Made by a program: the position numbers and the translations under genes. A stretch of DNA of 64,000 nucleotides from an uncultured Bacteroides sp. Its GTDB lineage: Bacteria > Bacteroidota > Bacteroidia > Bacteroidales > Bacteroidaceae. The stretch spans positions 9,308-73,307 of the forward strand of contig NZ_URFY01000021.1 in assembly GCF_900547205.1 (NCBI RefSeq), in the 5' to 3' direction. This document shows positions 34,104 to 42,611 of this stretch, piece by piece; position 1 is the stretch's first letter; every line of letters begins with the position of its first letter. The notes under the pieces were generated by a model. It saw only the letters and a list, made by a program, of their open reading frames with translations, searched no databases and was not told the origin of the DNA.

Positions 34104-34134
34104 TGCTAACGGGTGGTATTGCTACTTACAAATA

Positions 34135-34243
34135 CGCAACGGTCCGTTGCGCATCAGATAATCAGTCTCGTTTATATTAATAATAAGCGCCTTCAGCCAG
34201 AATATCCATTCATAATGAACTTCTTAGAGCTGAAAGCGCTTAT
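34135..34243. terminator. Palindrome and long hairpin near the 3' end of pfkA
   Basis: CGCAACGG-T-CCGTTGCG at 34135-34151 is a tight palindrome. Downstream, 34183-34197 pairs with 34229-34243 (15 bp, one mismatch, ATAAGCGC/GCGCTTAT ends). The second lies 34 bases after the pfkA stop and could terminate pfkA, although its T run is poor. Confidence 0.45.
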
Positions 34244-34276
34244 AAGTTAGTATAAAAAAGTGGGTGACTTTCCGTT

Positions 34277-35257
34277 TTAAATTGAAAGTTCTTTTAAAAC
34301 ATTCACCAAGTCTCTTTTTACCGGCTTATCGTTCTTGATGGCTTTGCTGAATGGAACATACACAATTTCGTCATGCTCGATACCAATCATTACATTGCGT
34401 TGATCTTCCATGATAGCGTCGATAGCAGCAGCGCCAAGGCGGCTTGCCAAAATACGGTCGTGTGCAGTGGGGCTACCTCCACGCTGCAAATGCCCTAAAA
34501 TAGTCACACGTACATCATATTGCGGATATTCATTCTTCACGCGTTCGGCATAATGCATCGCACCGCCGGTCAGTTCGCTTTCCGCTACCAATACGATACT
34601 ACTGTTCTTCGATTTACGAAATCCGTTCTTGATAAACTCTTCCAGTTGGTCTACTTCCGTACTGAACTCAGGAATAATAGCAGCTTCTGCGCCCGAAGCA
34701 ATGGCGCCATTCAACGCAAGAAAACCTGCATCACGCCCCATCACTTCTACAAAGAACAAACGCTCATGCGAAGTAGCCGTGTCACGAATCTTATCTACTG
34801 CATCAAGAATTGTGTTCAGAGCCGTGTCATATCCAATCGTAGTATCTGTGCCGTAAAGGTCATTGTCAATCGTTCCCGGCAAGCCGACGCAAGGAACATC
34901 AAATTCCTGTGCGAAGATGCGTGCGCCTGTCAGCGACCCATCACCGCCGATGACTACTAAGGCATCGATACCTTCTTTCTTCATATTATCATACGCCACC
35001 TGACGACCTTCAGGAGTCATAAACTCTTTGCAACGTGCTGTTTTCAGGATAGTACCACCCAACTGGATGATGTTACTTACATTCTGACTTTTAAATTCTT
35101 TGATTTCGCCTGTCACCAAGCCTCTGTATCCTCTATATATTCCTTTAACCTGCAATCCATTATAGATAGCTGCACGTGTCACTGCACGAATAGCAGCGTT
35201 CATCCCCGGTGCATCACCTCCGGAGGTTAATATTCCGATACATTTAACTGTTCCCAT
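34277..35257 (-). CDS. pfkA: ATP-dependent 6-phosphofructokinase
   Basis: The 326-residue enzyme has the PfkA signatures ILTSGGDAPGMNAAIRAV (ATP site), VIGGDGSLTGA, and GLPGTIDNDLYGTDTTIGYD with the catalytic aspartate. EVMGRDAGFLAL and LGHLQRGGSPTAHDRILASR form the fructose-6-phosphate and effector regions. The GGDG form at the nucleotide site points to ATP rather than pyrophosphate use. It catalyses the committed step of glycolysis in the cytoplasm. It follows ispH on the same strand with a 101-base gap that contains its own promoter. The length is standard for the bacterial ATP-PFK. Confidence 0.96.
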   Translation of the reverse strand: MGTVKCIGILTSGGDAPGMNAAIRAVTRAAIYNGLQVKGIYRGYRGLVTGEIKEFKSQNVSNIIQLGGTILKTARCKEFMTPEGRQVAYDNMKKEGIDALVVIGGDGSLTGARIFAQEFDVPCVGLPGTIDNDLYGTDTTIGYDTALNTILDAVDKIRDTATSHERLFFVEVMGRDAGFLALNGAIASGAEAAIIPEFSTEVDQLEEFIKNGFRKSKNSSIVLVAESELTGGAMHYAERVKNEYPQYDVRVTILGHLQRGGSPTAHDRILASRLGAAAIDAIMEDQRNVMIGIEHDEIVYVPFSKAIKNDKPVKRDLVNVLKELSI

Positions 35258-35287
35258 ATCAATCTTTCATTTATTAGTTTGATGCGG

Positions 35288-35295
35288 CAAATGTA
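35288..35295 (-). promoter_or_regulatory. Putative -7 promoter element for pfkA
   Basis: The minus strand reads TACATTTG (TAnnTTTG), 30 bases upstream of the pfkA ATG. Confidence 0.6.
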
Positions 35296-35358
35296 CAATA
35301 AAAAGTTGAAAGCTGTGTTTCAGGAGTTTTATTTCGTATGAAGAAAATAATAAATTGT

Positions 35359-36234
35359 TCAAATGACCTCTTTTATCTGCGCCCGGATATGATTGTATAT
35401 CTTTTCCATCAGCCATTTTGGAGTGGAAGTGGCGCCGCAAACTCCAATCGTTTCTACGTTCCGGAGTAAGGAGGGGTCTATCTCTTTCTCGTTATCTATC
35501 AAATGAGAATTGGTATTCACCTTCAGGCATTCTTCAAACAGCATTTTTCCGTTCGAACTCTTTTTCCCACTGACAAAGAAGATCAAATCGTGTGTAGCCG
35601 CAAACTCCCGAAGCTTAGGCATACGATTGGCAACCTGCCGACAAATCGTATCGTAATATTCGAAAGTAGCTTCCGGTGAAATATGCTTTTTGATGTATTC
35701 TACAATCTCCTGAAATTCATCCAGTGATTTTGTTGTCTGCGAAAAGAAACGGATGCTTTTACTGTAATCCAGTTTCTTTGCTTCTTCTGCTTTCTCAATA
35801 ACAATGGCCTTTCCGTCCGTTTGCCCCACCAAGCCCAAGACCTCTGCATGACCGTTTTTACCGTATATCACAATCTGTTTCTCCTTGTTGCCCTCTTCAA
35901 GAAATTCCTGTTTGATGCGCTTCTGCAATCTAAGCACTACCGGACAAGTGGCGTCTATAATCTCTATATTATTCTCGCGGGCTATGATATACGTTTCCGG
36001 CGGCTCTCCGTGTGCACGAAGCAGTACTTTGGCGTTTCGCAGTTGCTTAAATTCATTTCGGTCGATGGTAATCAACCCCATCGTTCTCAATCTTTCCACT
36101 TCCCGGCTGTTGTGCACAATATCTCCGAGGCAATAAAGCTTTTCCCCCTTTGCCAATTCTTCTTCTGCTTTATGGATGGCGGTCACCACACCAAAGCAGA
36201 AGCCGGAACCTTCGTCTATTTCTACCTTGATCAT
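35359..36234 (-). CDS. ispH: 4-hydroxy-3-methylbut-2-enyl diphosphate reductase
   Basis: The 291-residue iron-sulfur enzyme has the three conserved cysteines in GSGFCFGVVTAI (near residue 13), DATCPVVLRLQKR (near 97) and GVCGATSTPKWLMEKI (near 265), and histidines in VHNSREVERL and RAHGEPP. It makes IPP and DMAPP in the last step of the MEP isoprenoid pathway. It lies 26 bases after cmk, as one unit. A polyprenyl synthase that would use its products lies at 37.9 kb. No unusual features. Confidence 0.96.
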   Translation of the reverse strand: MIKVEIDEGSGFCFGVVTAIHKAEEELAKGEKLYCLGDIVHNSREVERLRTMGLITIDRNEFKQLRNAKVLLRAHGEPPETYIIARENNIEIIDATCPVVLRLQKRIKQEFLEEGNKEKQIVIYGKNGHAEVLGLVGQTDGKAIVIEKAEEAKKLDYSKSIRFFSQTTKSLDEFQEIVEYIKKHISPEATFEYYDTICRQVANRMPKLREFAATHDLIFFVSGKKSSNGKMLFEECLKVNTNSHLIDNEKEIDPSLLRNVETIGVCGATSTPKWLMEKIYNHIRAQIKEVI

Positions 36235-36260
36235 ATATTTATATTGAATCCGGCAACCGA

Positions 36261-36950
36261 TTATTTGCCTGTTTCTTTATTAAACTGTTCAAACAGCCAT
36301 TCTTTCTGCTGTTCAATGGTTAAATTTGTATTATCCAATAGCATAGCGTCTTCTGCTTGGCGCAGCGGGCTCACTTCACGATGCTGGTCGATATAATCAC
36401 GTTGCTTCACGTTGTTCAGAATATCATCGAAGCTGGCTTCCTGACCTTTGGCTTTCAGTTCATCGTAGCGGCGTTGGGCACGAACTTCGGGAGAGGCGGT
36501 TACGAAGATTTTCAGTTCGGCGTCCGGAAAAACCGTTGTCCCGATATCCCGTCCGTCCATCACAATTCCTTTTTCTTTTCCCATTGCTTGCTGTTGTGCC
36601 ACCAATGCTTCGCGCACGAAGTCGAGGGCGCTAATCGGGCTTACTTTGGAGGAAACCTCCATTGTGCGGATTTTACTTTCCACGTTCACACCATTGAGGT
36701 ACGTGTCAGGGCGTCCTGTTTCCGGGTTCAGGCGGAAAGAAATATGGATATTTCCTATTTCATTTTTCAGTTTCTCCGTATCGATAGTGTCACCATCGAA
36801 AATGCCATTCTCTATACTATATAAGGTGACTGCCCGATACATAGCTCCACTATCAATGTAGATGTATCCCACTTCGCGGGCAAGATCCTTCGCCATAGTG
36901 CTTTTTCCGCAAGAGGAAAAACCGTCAACTGCAATTATTATTTTTTTCAT
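36261..36950 (-). CDS. cmk: Cytidylate kinase
   Basis: From the ATG at 36950 this is a 229-residue CMP/dCMP kinase: MKKIIIAVDGFSSCGKSTMA carries the P-loop, followed by LAREVGYIYIDSGAMYRAVT, then KGIVMDGRDIGTTVFPDAEL and VTASPEVRAQRRYDEL, all standard. A possible start nine codons upstream (36977) is rejected because the promoter element at 36975-36982 overlaps it. It heads a cmk-ispH unit on the minus strand. A second protein of the cytidylate-kinase-like family is at 16.5 kb, but this one has the canonical Walker A. Confidence 0.95.
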   Translation of the reverse strand: MKKIIIAVDGFSSCGKSTMAKDLAREVGYIYIDSGAMYRAVTLYSIENGIFDGDTIDTEKLKNEIGNIHISFRLNPETGRPDTYLNGVNVESKIRTMEVSSKVSPISALDFVREALVAQQQAMGKEKGIVMDGRDIGTTVFPDAELKIFVTASPEVRAQRRYDELKAKGQEASFDDILNNVKQRDYIDQHREVSPLRQAEDAMLLDNTNLTIEQQKEWLFEQFNKETGK

Positions 36951-36974
36951 ATGCTGTTTATCTGATTTGTCCGT

Positions 36975-36982
36975 CAAAGATA
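36975..36982 (-). promoter_or_regulatory. Putative -7 promoter element that fixes the cmk start
   Basis: The minus strand reads TATCTTTG, 25 bases upstream of the chosen ATG and overlapping the alternative start at 36977, which it therefore rules out. Confidence 0.6.
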
Positions 36983-37107
36983 CGCTAATTTTAAAAATCA
37001 GCCATACTTTTCATCTTAAAAGCTGCGTGATAAGTATGAAAGAATTAAAAAAGTTAAAAAGTCGGATAAAAAGAAAGAAAGTGTGAGACCATTATCTGAA
37101 AATGTAC

Positions 37108-37115
37108 TATATTTG
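37108..37115 (+). promoter_or_regulatory. Putative -7 promoter element for tonB
   Basis: TATATTTG matches TAnnTTTG, 57 bases upstream of the tonB ATG. Confidence 0.6.
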
Positions 37116-37171
37116 CCCAGAGAGACACATACGAAGACACTTTTTTATTAATCATTATATTAATTAAATTT

Positions 37172-37855
37172 ATGGAAGTTAAAAAATCACCCAAAGCAGA
37201 TTTGGAAGGCAAAAAGTCTACTTGGCTGCTTGTTGGTTACGTGGTAGTGTTAGCTTTCATGTTCGTAGCGTTCGAATGGACACAGCGTGACGTGAAAATT
37301 GATACAAGCCAGGCAGTAGCCGACTTAGTATTTGAGGAGGAAATCATTCCTATCACCGAAACACCAGAGCAACCTGCTCCGCCACCACCTGAGACACCGA
37401 AAGCTGCCGAGTTGTTGGAAATTGTAGATGATAAGGCCGAAATTGATGAAACAACTACTATTATCAATGAAGATAATGTCGCTCCGGTAGAGGTAAAATA
37501 CGTACCGGTACAGGTTGTTGAAGAAGAGCCGGAAGAACAAACCATCTTTGAAGTTGTAGAAAATATGCCGGAGTTCCCGGGTGGACAAGCTCAATTGATG
37601 GCGTACTTGGCTAAGAATATCAAATATCCGACTATCGCACAAGAAAACGGAACTCAAGGACGCGTTATCGTACAGTTCGTTGTCAACAAAGACGGTAGTA
37701 TCGTAGATGCGAAAGTAGTACGCAGCGTTGACCCCTATCTGGACAAAGAAGCCCTCCGTGTGATTAACACTATGCCGAAGTGGAAACCAGGTATGCAGCG
37801 TGGTAAAGCGGTACGTGTTAAATTTACAGTTCCTGTAATGTTTAGATTGCAGTAA
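37172..37855 (+). CDS. tonB: TonB-family energy transducer
   Basis: The 227-residue protein has a single N-terminal membrane helix (about 19-38, WLLVGYVVVLAFMFVAFEW). A proline- and glutamate-rich periplasmic spacer follows (about 58-75, TPEQPAPPPPETPKAAEL). The C-terminal TonB domain (about 135-227) contains MPEFPGGQAQLMAYLAKNIK, QGRVIVQFVVNKDGSI and MPKWKPGMQRGKAVRV. It passes proton-motive energy from ExbBD to outer-membrane receptors such as SusC and BtuB. It is a single gene with a promoter and a strong terminator. Partners ExbB/ExbD are encoded 2.8 kb downstream. Confidence 0.95.
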   Translation: MEVKKSPKADLEGKKSTWLLVGYVVVLAFMFVAFEWTQRDVKIDTSQAVADLVFEEEIIPITETPEQPAPPPPETPKAAELLEIVDDKAEIDETTTIINEDNVAPVEVKYVPVQVVEEEPEEQTIFEVVENMPEFPGGQAQLMAYLAKNIKYPTIAQENGTQGRVIVQFVVNKDGSIVDAKVVRSVDPYLDKEALRVINTMPKWKPGMQRGKAVRVKFTVPVMFRLQ

Positions 37856-37876
37856 TTTTGTAACACTATAAATTAA

Positions 37877-37902
37877 GAGGCTGCCGAAAGCAGCCTCTTT
37901 TT
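37877..37902 (+). terminator. Rho-independent terminator of tonB
   Basis: GAGGCTGC at 37877-37884 pairs with GCAGCCTC at 37890-37897 across CGAAA, followed by five T residues. Confidence 0.9.
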
Positions 37903-37926
37903 ATTCATCAAACTTCCTTATTCATC

Positions 37927-38901
37927 ATGTTTACAGCTTCTCAATTACTTGATAAGATAAATAATCATATTTCTGAAATTCAGTTTACACGAACACCGAA
38001 AGGGCTCTATGAACCAATTGAATACATCCTCTCTCTAGGTGGAAAACGGATACGTCCTGTGTTGATGTTGATGGCATACAACCTGTATCGCGAGGATATT
38101 ACATCGATATATGATCCTGCTACTGCTATCGAGGTGTACCACAATCATACATTGCTGCATGATGACTTGATGGACCGTTCGGATATGCGCCGGGGAAAGC
38201 CGACTGTGCATAAAGTATGGAATGACAATACGGCTGTGCTGTCGGGAGATGCCATGTTGATTCTGGCATTTCGCTACATGACGGCTTGTCCGTCGGAATA
38301 TCTTAAAGAAGTGATGGACTTATTCAGCTTGACTACGCTCGAAATTTGCGAAGGTCAGCAGTTGGATATGGAATTTGAAACCCGCGATGATGTCACCGAA
38401 GATGAATATATTGAAATGATTCGCCTGAAAACGGCTGTGCTGCTTGCTGCCAGCCTTAAAATCGGAGCTATACTGGCAGGAGCCTCTACCAAAGATGCGG
38501 AGAATCTGTATAATTTTGGTATGCAGATTGGAGTCGCATTCCAGTTGCAGGATGATTTGCTTGACGTTTACGGCGACCCGGAAGTGTTCGGGAAGAAAAT
38601 AGGTGGAGATATCCTTTGCAAGAAGAAAACATATATGCTTATTAAAGCACTGAATCGTGCGGACGAGAAACAACAGGAAGAGTTAGGCCGCTGGATTAAT
38701 GCAGAAGCATTTCAACCTTCCGAAAAAATTGAAGCAGTGACCGAGCTATATAATCAGCTCGATATTCGCAATGTCTGCGAAAACAAGATGCGCGAATATT
38801 ACACACTCGCAATGGAAAGCCTTTCAGCGGTAACTGTGCCCGAAGAAAAGAAGAAGGAACTAAAGGATTTGGTGAAGGTGCTGATGTATCGTGAAATGTA
38901 G
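37927..38901 (+). CDS. Polyprenyl (long-chain trans-isoprenyl) diphosphate synthase
   Basis: The 324-residue enzyme has the two aspartate-rich motifs of trans-prenyltransferases: LLHDDLMDRSDMRRGKPTVH near residue 77 and FQLQDDLLDVYGD near 203. LGGKRIRPVLMLMAYNL lies near the N-terminus. It condenses IPP with allylic diphosphates; the chain length (farnesyl, geranylgeranyl or the octaprenyl used for menaquinone) is not certain from the residues before the first motif. It starts 25 bases after the tonB terminator, and the unknown gene and tatD follow closely, suggesting a three-gene unit. No own promoter was recognised. Confidence 0.92.
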   Translation: MFTASQLLDKINNHISEIQFTRTPKGLYEPIEYILSLGGKRIRPVLMLMAYNLYREDITSIYDPATAIEVYHNHTLLHDDLMDRSDMRRGKPTVHKVWNDNTAVLSGDAMLILAFRYMTACPSEYLKEVMDLFSLTTLEICEGQQLDMEFETRDDVTEDEYIEMIRLKTAVLLAASLKIGAILAGASTKDAENLYNFGMQIGVAFQLQDDLLDVYGDPEVFGKKIGGDILCKKKTYMLIKALNRADEKQQEELGRWINAEAFQPSEKIEAVTELYNQLDIRNVCENKMREYYTLAMESLSAVTVPEEKKKELKDLVKVLMYREM

Positions 38902-38916
38902 TAAAAACTTTGAAAT

Positions 38917-39633
38917 ATGCCATACAGACGATTACCAAATACAGATCAAGCAAGAGTTCGGGCGCTGAAAGCAGCGGTCGAAAAGGGAGATATGTATAAT
39001 GTACGCGAGTTGGCTATTTCTCTTAAAACATTGTTCGAAGCGCGCAATTTCCTGCAAAGATTTGAAGCGGCGCAGATTTATTATATGCAATGCTATGAAA
39101 ATCAGTCACGTGCCAGCAGGAAACATCAGGCAAATGTGAAGACTGCGCGGCTCTATATCTCGCATTTTATACAGGTGTTGAACTTAGCCGTGTTGCGTGA
39201 TGAAATAAAACCCGTGCATAAAGAAATGTATGGGTTGCCCGAAGCAAATATTGTTCCTGACTTACTGGGCGAAGCCGCACTGGTGGAGTGGGGGAAGAAG
39301 ATCATTGCCGGAGAGCAAAAAAGAACTGCCCAAGGGGGCATACCTATTTATAACCCTACTATTGCACGCGTGAAAGTGCACTATGATATATTTTTAGATA
39401 GTTATGAACGTCAGAAGAATTATCAGGTATTGACAAACCGGAGTCTTGACGAGCTGGCTTCCATGCGCAGCCGCGCCGACGAATTGATATTGGATATCTG
39501 GAATCAAGTAGAAGCTAAATATCAGGAGGTGATTCCAAATGATGCCAGACTCGATAAATGTCGTGATTACGGACTGATATATTATTATCGTTCCAACGAA
39601 AAAGTAAAAGAAGAAAACGAATTATCATGCTGA
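38917..39633 (+). CDS. Conserved hypothetical protein, soluble, all-helical
   Basis: I do not recognise this 238-residue protein. It has no signal peptide or membrane helix. The N-terminus is basic (MPYRRLPNTDQARVRALKAA) and the middle is helical (RASRKHQANVKTARLYISHFIQVLNLAV). A short loop GGIPIYNPTIARVKVHYDIF follows, then another helical stretch (SLDELASMRSRADELILDIWNQVEAKY). It looks like a cytoplasmic helical-bundle protein. It lies 15 bases after the polyprenyl synthase and overlaps tatD by 7 bases, so the three are probably translated together. The arrangement gives no clear function. Confidence 0.75.
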   Translation: MPYRRLPNTDQARVRALKAAVEKGDMYNVRELAISLKTLFEARNFLQRFEAAQIYYMQCYENQSRASRKHQANVKTARLYISHFIQVLNLAVLRDEIKPVHKEMYGLPEANIVPDLLGEAALVEWGKKIIAGEQKRTAQGGIPIYNPTIARVKVHYDIFLDSYERQKNYQVLTNRSLDELASMRSRADELILDIWNQVEAKYQEVIPNDARLDKCRDYGLIYYYRSNEKVKEENELSC

Positions 39634-40403
39634 TAGATACTCATTCTCATCTTTTTTTAGAGGAGTTTACCGAAGATTTGCCGCAAGTGATGGAACGTGC
39701 ACGCAAAGCAGGCGTCTCTTATATCTTTATGCCCAACATTGATAGTACTACTATTGAATCCATGCTGTCGGTTTGTAATGCCTATCTGGGTTTTTGCTAT
39801 CCGATGATTGGACTGCACCCCACCTCGGTCAACGAAACTTACGAACGGGAACTGGAAACTGTTTACGAACGATTGTCGGTTCCCAACAACTTTGTGGCTA
39901 TCGGAGAAATAGGACTCGATCTTTACTGGGACAAGACTTTCCTGAAAGAGCAACTGCTGGCTTTTGAAAAACAGATAGAATGGGCGCTAGAATTCAACCT
40001 GCCGATTGTGATTCATTCCAGAGAAGCATTTGACTATATATATAAGGTAATGGAGCCCTATAAAAATACGTCGTTGAGCGGCATATTTCATAGTTTCACC
40101 GGAACCCAGGAAGAAGCTGCCCGATTGTTGGAATTTGAAAGATTTATGTTGGGCATCAACGGTGTGGTAACTTTCAAAAAATCGACTTTGCTGGAGACAC
40201 TGCCGACTGTGCCTTTGGAACGTATTGTGCTCGAAACCGACTCGCCGTATCTGACTCCGGTGCCAAACCGTGGGAAGAGAAACGAGAGTGCTTATGTAAA
40301 AGATACACTTATCAAAGTGGCGGAAATATATCGGATGACCGATGAACACGTAGCGGAAGTCACCTCCGAAAATGCCCTAAAAGTGTTTGGAATCCGCAAA
40401 TAA
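39627..40403 (+). CDS. tatD: TatD-family metal-dependent hydrolase
   Basis: The 258-residue amidohydrolase-fold protein has the metal ligands expected of the family: DTHSHLFLEEF at the N-terminus, GEIGLDLYWDKT, LPIVIHSREAFDYI, GIFHSFTGTQEEAARLL and VLETDSPYLTPVPNRGKRN. The family contains DNases and D-aminoacyl-tRNA deacylase-like activities; the substrate is not assigned here. The start overlaps the preceding gene by 7 bases. It is cytoplasmic and of normal length. Confidence 0.94.
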   Translation: MLIDTHSHLFLEEFTEDLPQVMERARKAGVSYIFMPNIDSTTIESMLSVCNAYLGFCYPMIGLHPTSVNETYERELETVYERLSVPNNFVAIGEIGLDLYWDKTFLKEQLLAFEKQIEWALEFNLPIVIHSREAFDYIYKVMEPYKNTSLSGIFHSFTGTQEEAARLLEFERFMLGINGVVTFKKSTLLETLPTVPLERIVLETDSPYLTPVPNRGKRNESAYVKDTLIKVAEIYRMTDEHVAEVTSENALKVFGIRK

Positions 40404-40489
40404 GTTCCGAAAGGTTTTAAATTATATTAATTTGCAGTATTTATTCAAGATAAAAAAGGGATAATGCTTCTTGAAAAGAAAAAAAAGGA

Positions 40490-40497
40490 TACATTTG
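40490..40497 (+). promoter_or_regulatory. Putative -7 promoter element for tRNA-Ser
   Basis: TACATTTG matches TAnnTTTG, 27 bases before the mature tRNA 5' end. It is the only such element found between tatD and exbB. Confidence 0.6.
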
Positions 40498-40523
40498 TAG
40501 CTGAAAATGCGGGAAACCCATTG

Positions 40524-40611
40524 GGAGAGATGCTCGAGTGGTTGAAGAGGCACGCCTGGAAAGCGTGTATACGCCAAAAGTGTATCCGGGGTTCGAATCC
40601 CCGTCTCTCCG
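40524..40611 (+). tRNA. tRNA-Ser(GGA)
   Basis: The 88-nt sequence folds as a class II tRNA. Acceptor GGAGAGA (40524-40530) pairs with TCTCTCC (40604-40610), with discriminator G. The anticodon stem CACGC/GCGTG encloses CTGGAAA with anticodon GGA, so it reads TCC and TCT serine codons. A long variable arm (GTATACGCCAAAAGTGTAT) is as expected for serine, and the T arm reads CGGGGTTCGAATCCCCG. CCA is not encoded. Confidence 0.97.
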
Positions 40612-40686
40612 CTGAATTGAATGTGGAACGTGAAGTAAATACAATAAATAATAATCAATTAATTAATCTTAAAAATTAGACACACA

Positions 40687-41487
40687 ATGAAAAAGTTATT
40701 TGCAATTGTTGCTGTGATTGGGGCCATGACATTTGGCTCAATTCAACTTGCTCAGGCTCAAGATGCTCCTGCAGCAGATCAAACTGAACAAGCTGCTCCT
40801 GCTGCTGCTCAAACAGCTCCTGCTGCTGCTCCTGCTGCAGAAGAAGGTGGTATTCACAAGGAAATCAAAGTTAAATTCATTGAAGGTACTGCATCTTTCA
40901 TGAGTTTGGTAGCGATTGCTTTGGTAATCGGTTTGGCTTTCTGTATCGAACGTATCATCTATTTGAGTTTGGCTGAAATCAACACTAAAAAATTCATGGC
41001 ATCTATCGAAGCTGCTTTGGAAAAAGGTGATGTAGAAGCTGCTAAAGACATCGCTCGTAACACTAGAGGTCCTGTCGCTTCTATCTACTACCAGGGTTTG
41101 ATGAGAATCGACCAAGGTATCGACGTAGTTGAGAAGTCAGTAGTATCTTATGGTGGTGTACAAGCTGGTTACCTTGAAAAAGGATGTTCTTGGATCACAC
41201 TGTTTATCGCAATGGCTCCGTCACTCGGATTCTTGGGTACTGTAATCGGTATGGTGCAGGCATTTGATAAAATCCAGCAGGTAGGTGATATCTCTCCGAC
41301 GGTTGTTGCAGGTGGTATGAAAGTTGCCTTGATTACAACTATCTTCGGTTTGATTGTAGCATTGATTCTTCAGGTATTCTACAACTACGTACTTTCTAAA
41401 ATTGAAGCTCTTACAAGCGAAATGGAAGATTCTTCTATCTCTTTGCTTGACATGGTAATCAAATACAACCTGAAATACAAAAAATAA
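40687..41487 (+). CDS. exbB: MotA/TolQ/ExbB proton channel family protein
   Basis: The 266-residue inner-membrane protein starts with a signal-like hydrophobic segment (MKKLFAIVAVIGAMTFGSIQ). An unusual alanine/proline-rich low-complexity stretch follows (about 25-58, repeats of QTAPAAAPAAE type), then three membrane helices: one near 75-95 and the pair near 165-230. GPVASIYYQGLMRIDQGI and APSLGFLGTVIGMVQAFDKI are ExbB signatures. With ExbD it forms the proton channel that powers TonB. Its start is 76 bases after tRNA-Ser, with no recognised promoter of its own in between. Confidence 0.93.
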   Translation: MKKLFAIVAVIGAMTFGSIQLAQAQDAPAADQTEQAAPAAAQTAPAAAPAAEEGGIHKEIKVKFIEGTASFMSLVAIALVIGLAFCIERIIYLSLAEINTKKFMASIEAALEKGDVEAAKDIARNTRGPVASIYYQGLMRIDQGIDVVEKSVVSYGGVQAGYLEKGCSWITLFIAMAPSLGFLGTVIGMVQAFDKIQQVGDISPTVVAGGMKVALITTIFGLIVALILQVFYNYVLSKIEALTSEMEDSSISLLDMVIKYNLKYKK

Positions 41488-41493
41488 TCTGAA

Positions 41494-41979
41494 ATGAGTA
41501 AGTTAACATATAGAATATCGTACTACACACTGTATGCGATGTTTGCTATCATACTAATCGTTTTGGCTCTCTTCTACATGGGAGGTGATGCTACAGGCGA
41601 TGCTTTGGTTCCGGGAGTTGATCCCGAAATGTGGCAGCCGGCTCAAACAAATGCCTTACTCTACCTGATGTATGTACTGTTTGGCGTTGCTATTGCAGCT
41701 ACTATTGTTGCTGCTTTGTTCCAGTTTGGAGCAGCTTTGAAAGATAATCCGGCTAGTGCTATCAAGTCTTTGCTTGGTTTGGTCCTGTTAATTGCAGTTC
41801 TGGTTATCGCTTGGGCAATTGGTGATGGAACTCCGATGCAGATACCAGGTTATAGCGGTACGGACAATGTTCCTTTCTGGCTGAAAATAACTGATATGTT
41901 CCTTTATTCTATTTACATCTTGTTGTTTGTAACTGTTGTTGCAATCATCGTGAGTGGTATAAAGAAAAAATTATCATAA
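41494..41979 (+). CDS. Four-helix membrane protein of the ExbBD operon, function unknown
   Basis: The 161-residue protein has four hydrophobic helices (about 8-30, 52-77, 88-107, 129-155) and short soluble loops. I recognise no domain. It begins 6 bases after exbB and ends 35 bases before the first exbD, and the order exbB, membrane protein, exbD, exbD suggests it works with the Ton motor. It does not show the N-terminal helix plus periplasmic domain of ExbD. An assembly factor or an additional channel subunit is only a guess. Confidence 0.75.
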   Translation: MSKLTYRISYYTLYAMFAIILIVLALFYMGGDATGDALVPGVDPEMWQPAQTNALLYLMYVLFGVAIAATIVAALFQFGAALKDNPASAIKSLLGLVLLIAVLVIAWAIGDGTPMQIPGYSGTDNVPFWLKITDMFLYSIYILLFVTVVAIIVSGIKKKLS

Positions 41980-42014
41980 TCAATTGGGGTAACTCAATTA
42001 AATAAGTTATAACA

Positions 42015-42608
42015 ATGGCAAGAGGAAAAAGAAAAGTTCCTGATATTAATTCGAGTTCTACGGCGGATATCGCTTTCTTGTTGCTGATCTTCTTCTTGAT
42101 TACAACATCTATGGACACAGACCGTGGTTTGGCAAGACTTTTGCCTCCACCGCCCGATGATCAAGAACAACAGAATACTGATAAAATTAAGAATCGTAAT
42201 ATATTAACGGTTTATCTGAATAAAGATGATGCTTTGATGTGCGGTGACGAATATATTAGTATTGATCAGTTGAGAGATAAAGCTAAAGAGTTTATTGCTA
42301 ATGCAAGCAACGCAGAAGACAAACCGGAAAAAACACAGAAGAATGTGGAATTCTTTGGTTCGTATCTTGTGAACGACAAGCATGTAGTCTCTTTGCAGAA
42401 TGACCGTGGATCTTCTTATCAGGCATATATCAGTGTGCAGAACGAACTAGTGGCTGCATACAATGAACTGAGAGATGAACTGGCTGACGAGAAATGGCAT
42501 ATGCCATATGCGGAATTGAATGATAACCAGCAAAAGGCTATTCGTGAAATCTTCCCGCAGAGAATTTCGGAGGCAGAACCTAAAAAATACGGAGAAAAAA
42601 AGAAGTAA
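42015..42608 (+). CDS. exbD: ExbD-like biopolymer transport protein, first copy
   Basis: The 197-residue protein has the ExbD layout: a short basic cytoplasmic end (MARGKRKVPDINSSSTADIA), one membrane helix (about 20-36, FLLLIFFLITTSMD) with the proton-relevant aspartate in STADIAFLLL, and a periplasmic domain. The periplasmic part is longer than usual, with an insert around 95-130 (NAEDKPEKTQKNVEFFGSYL). It is the third gene of the ExbBD operon and lies 3 bases before the second exbD. Confidence 0.9.
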   Translation: MARGKRKVPDINSSSTADIAFLLLIFFLITTSMDTDRGLARLLPPPPDDQEQQNTDKIKNRNILTVYLNKDDALMCGDEYISIDQLRDKAKEFIANASNAEDKPEKTQKNVEFFGSYLVNDKHVVSLQNDRGSSYQAYISVQNELVAAYNELRDELADEKWHMPYAELNDNQQKAIREIFPQRISEAEPKKYGEKKK

Positions 42609-42611
42609 GTA

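Noticed and set aside
36951..36977. Nine-codon N-terminal extension of cmk
   Set aside because: It overlaps the consensus promoter at 36975-36982 and the family normally starts at the P-loop strand.
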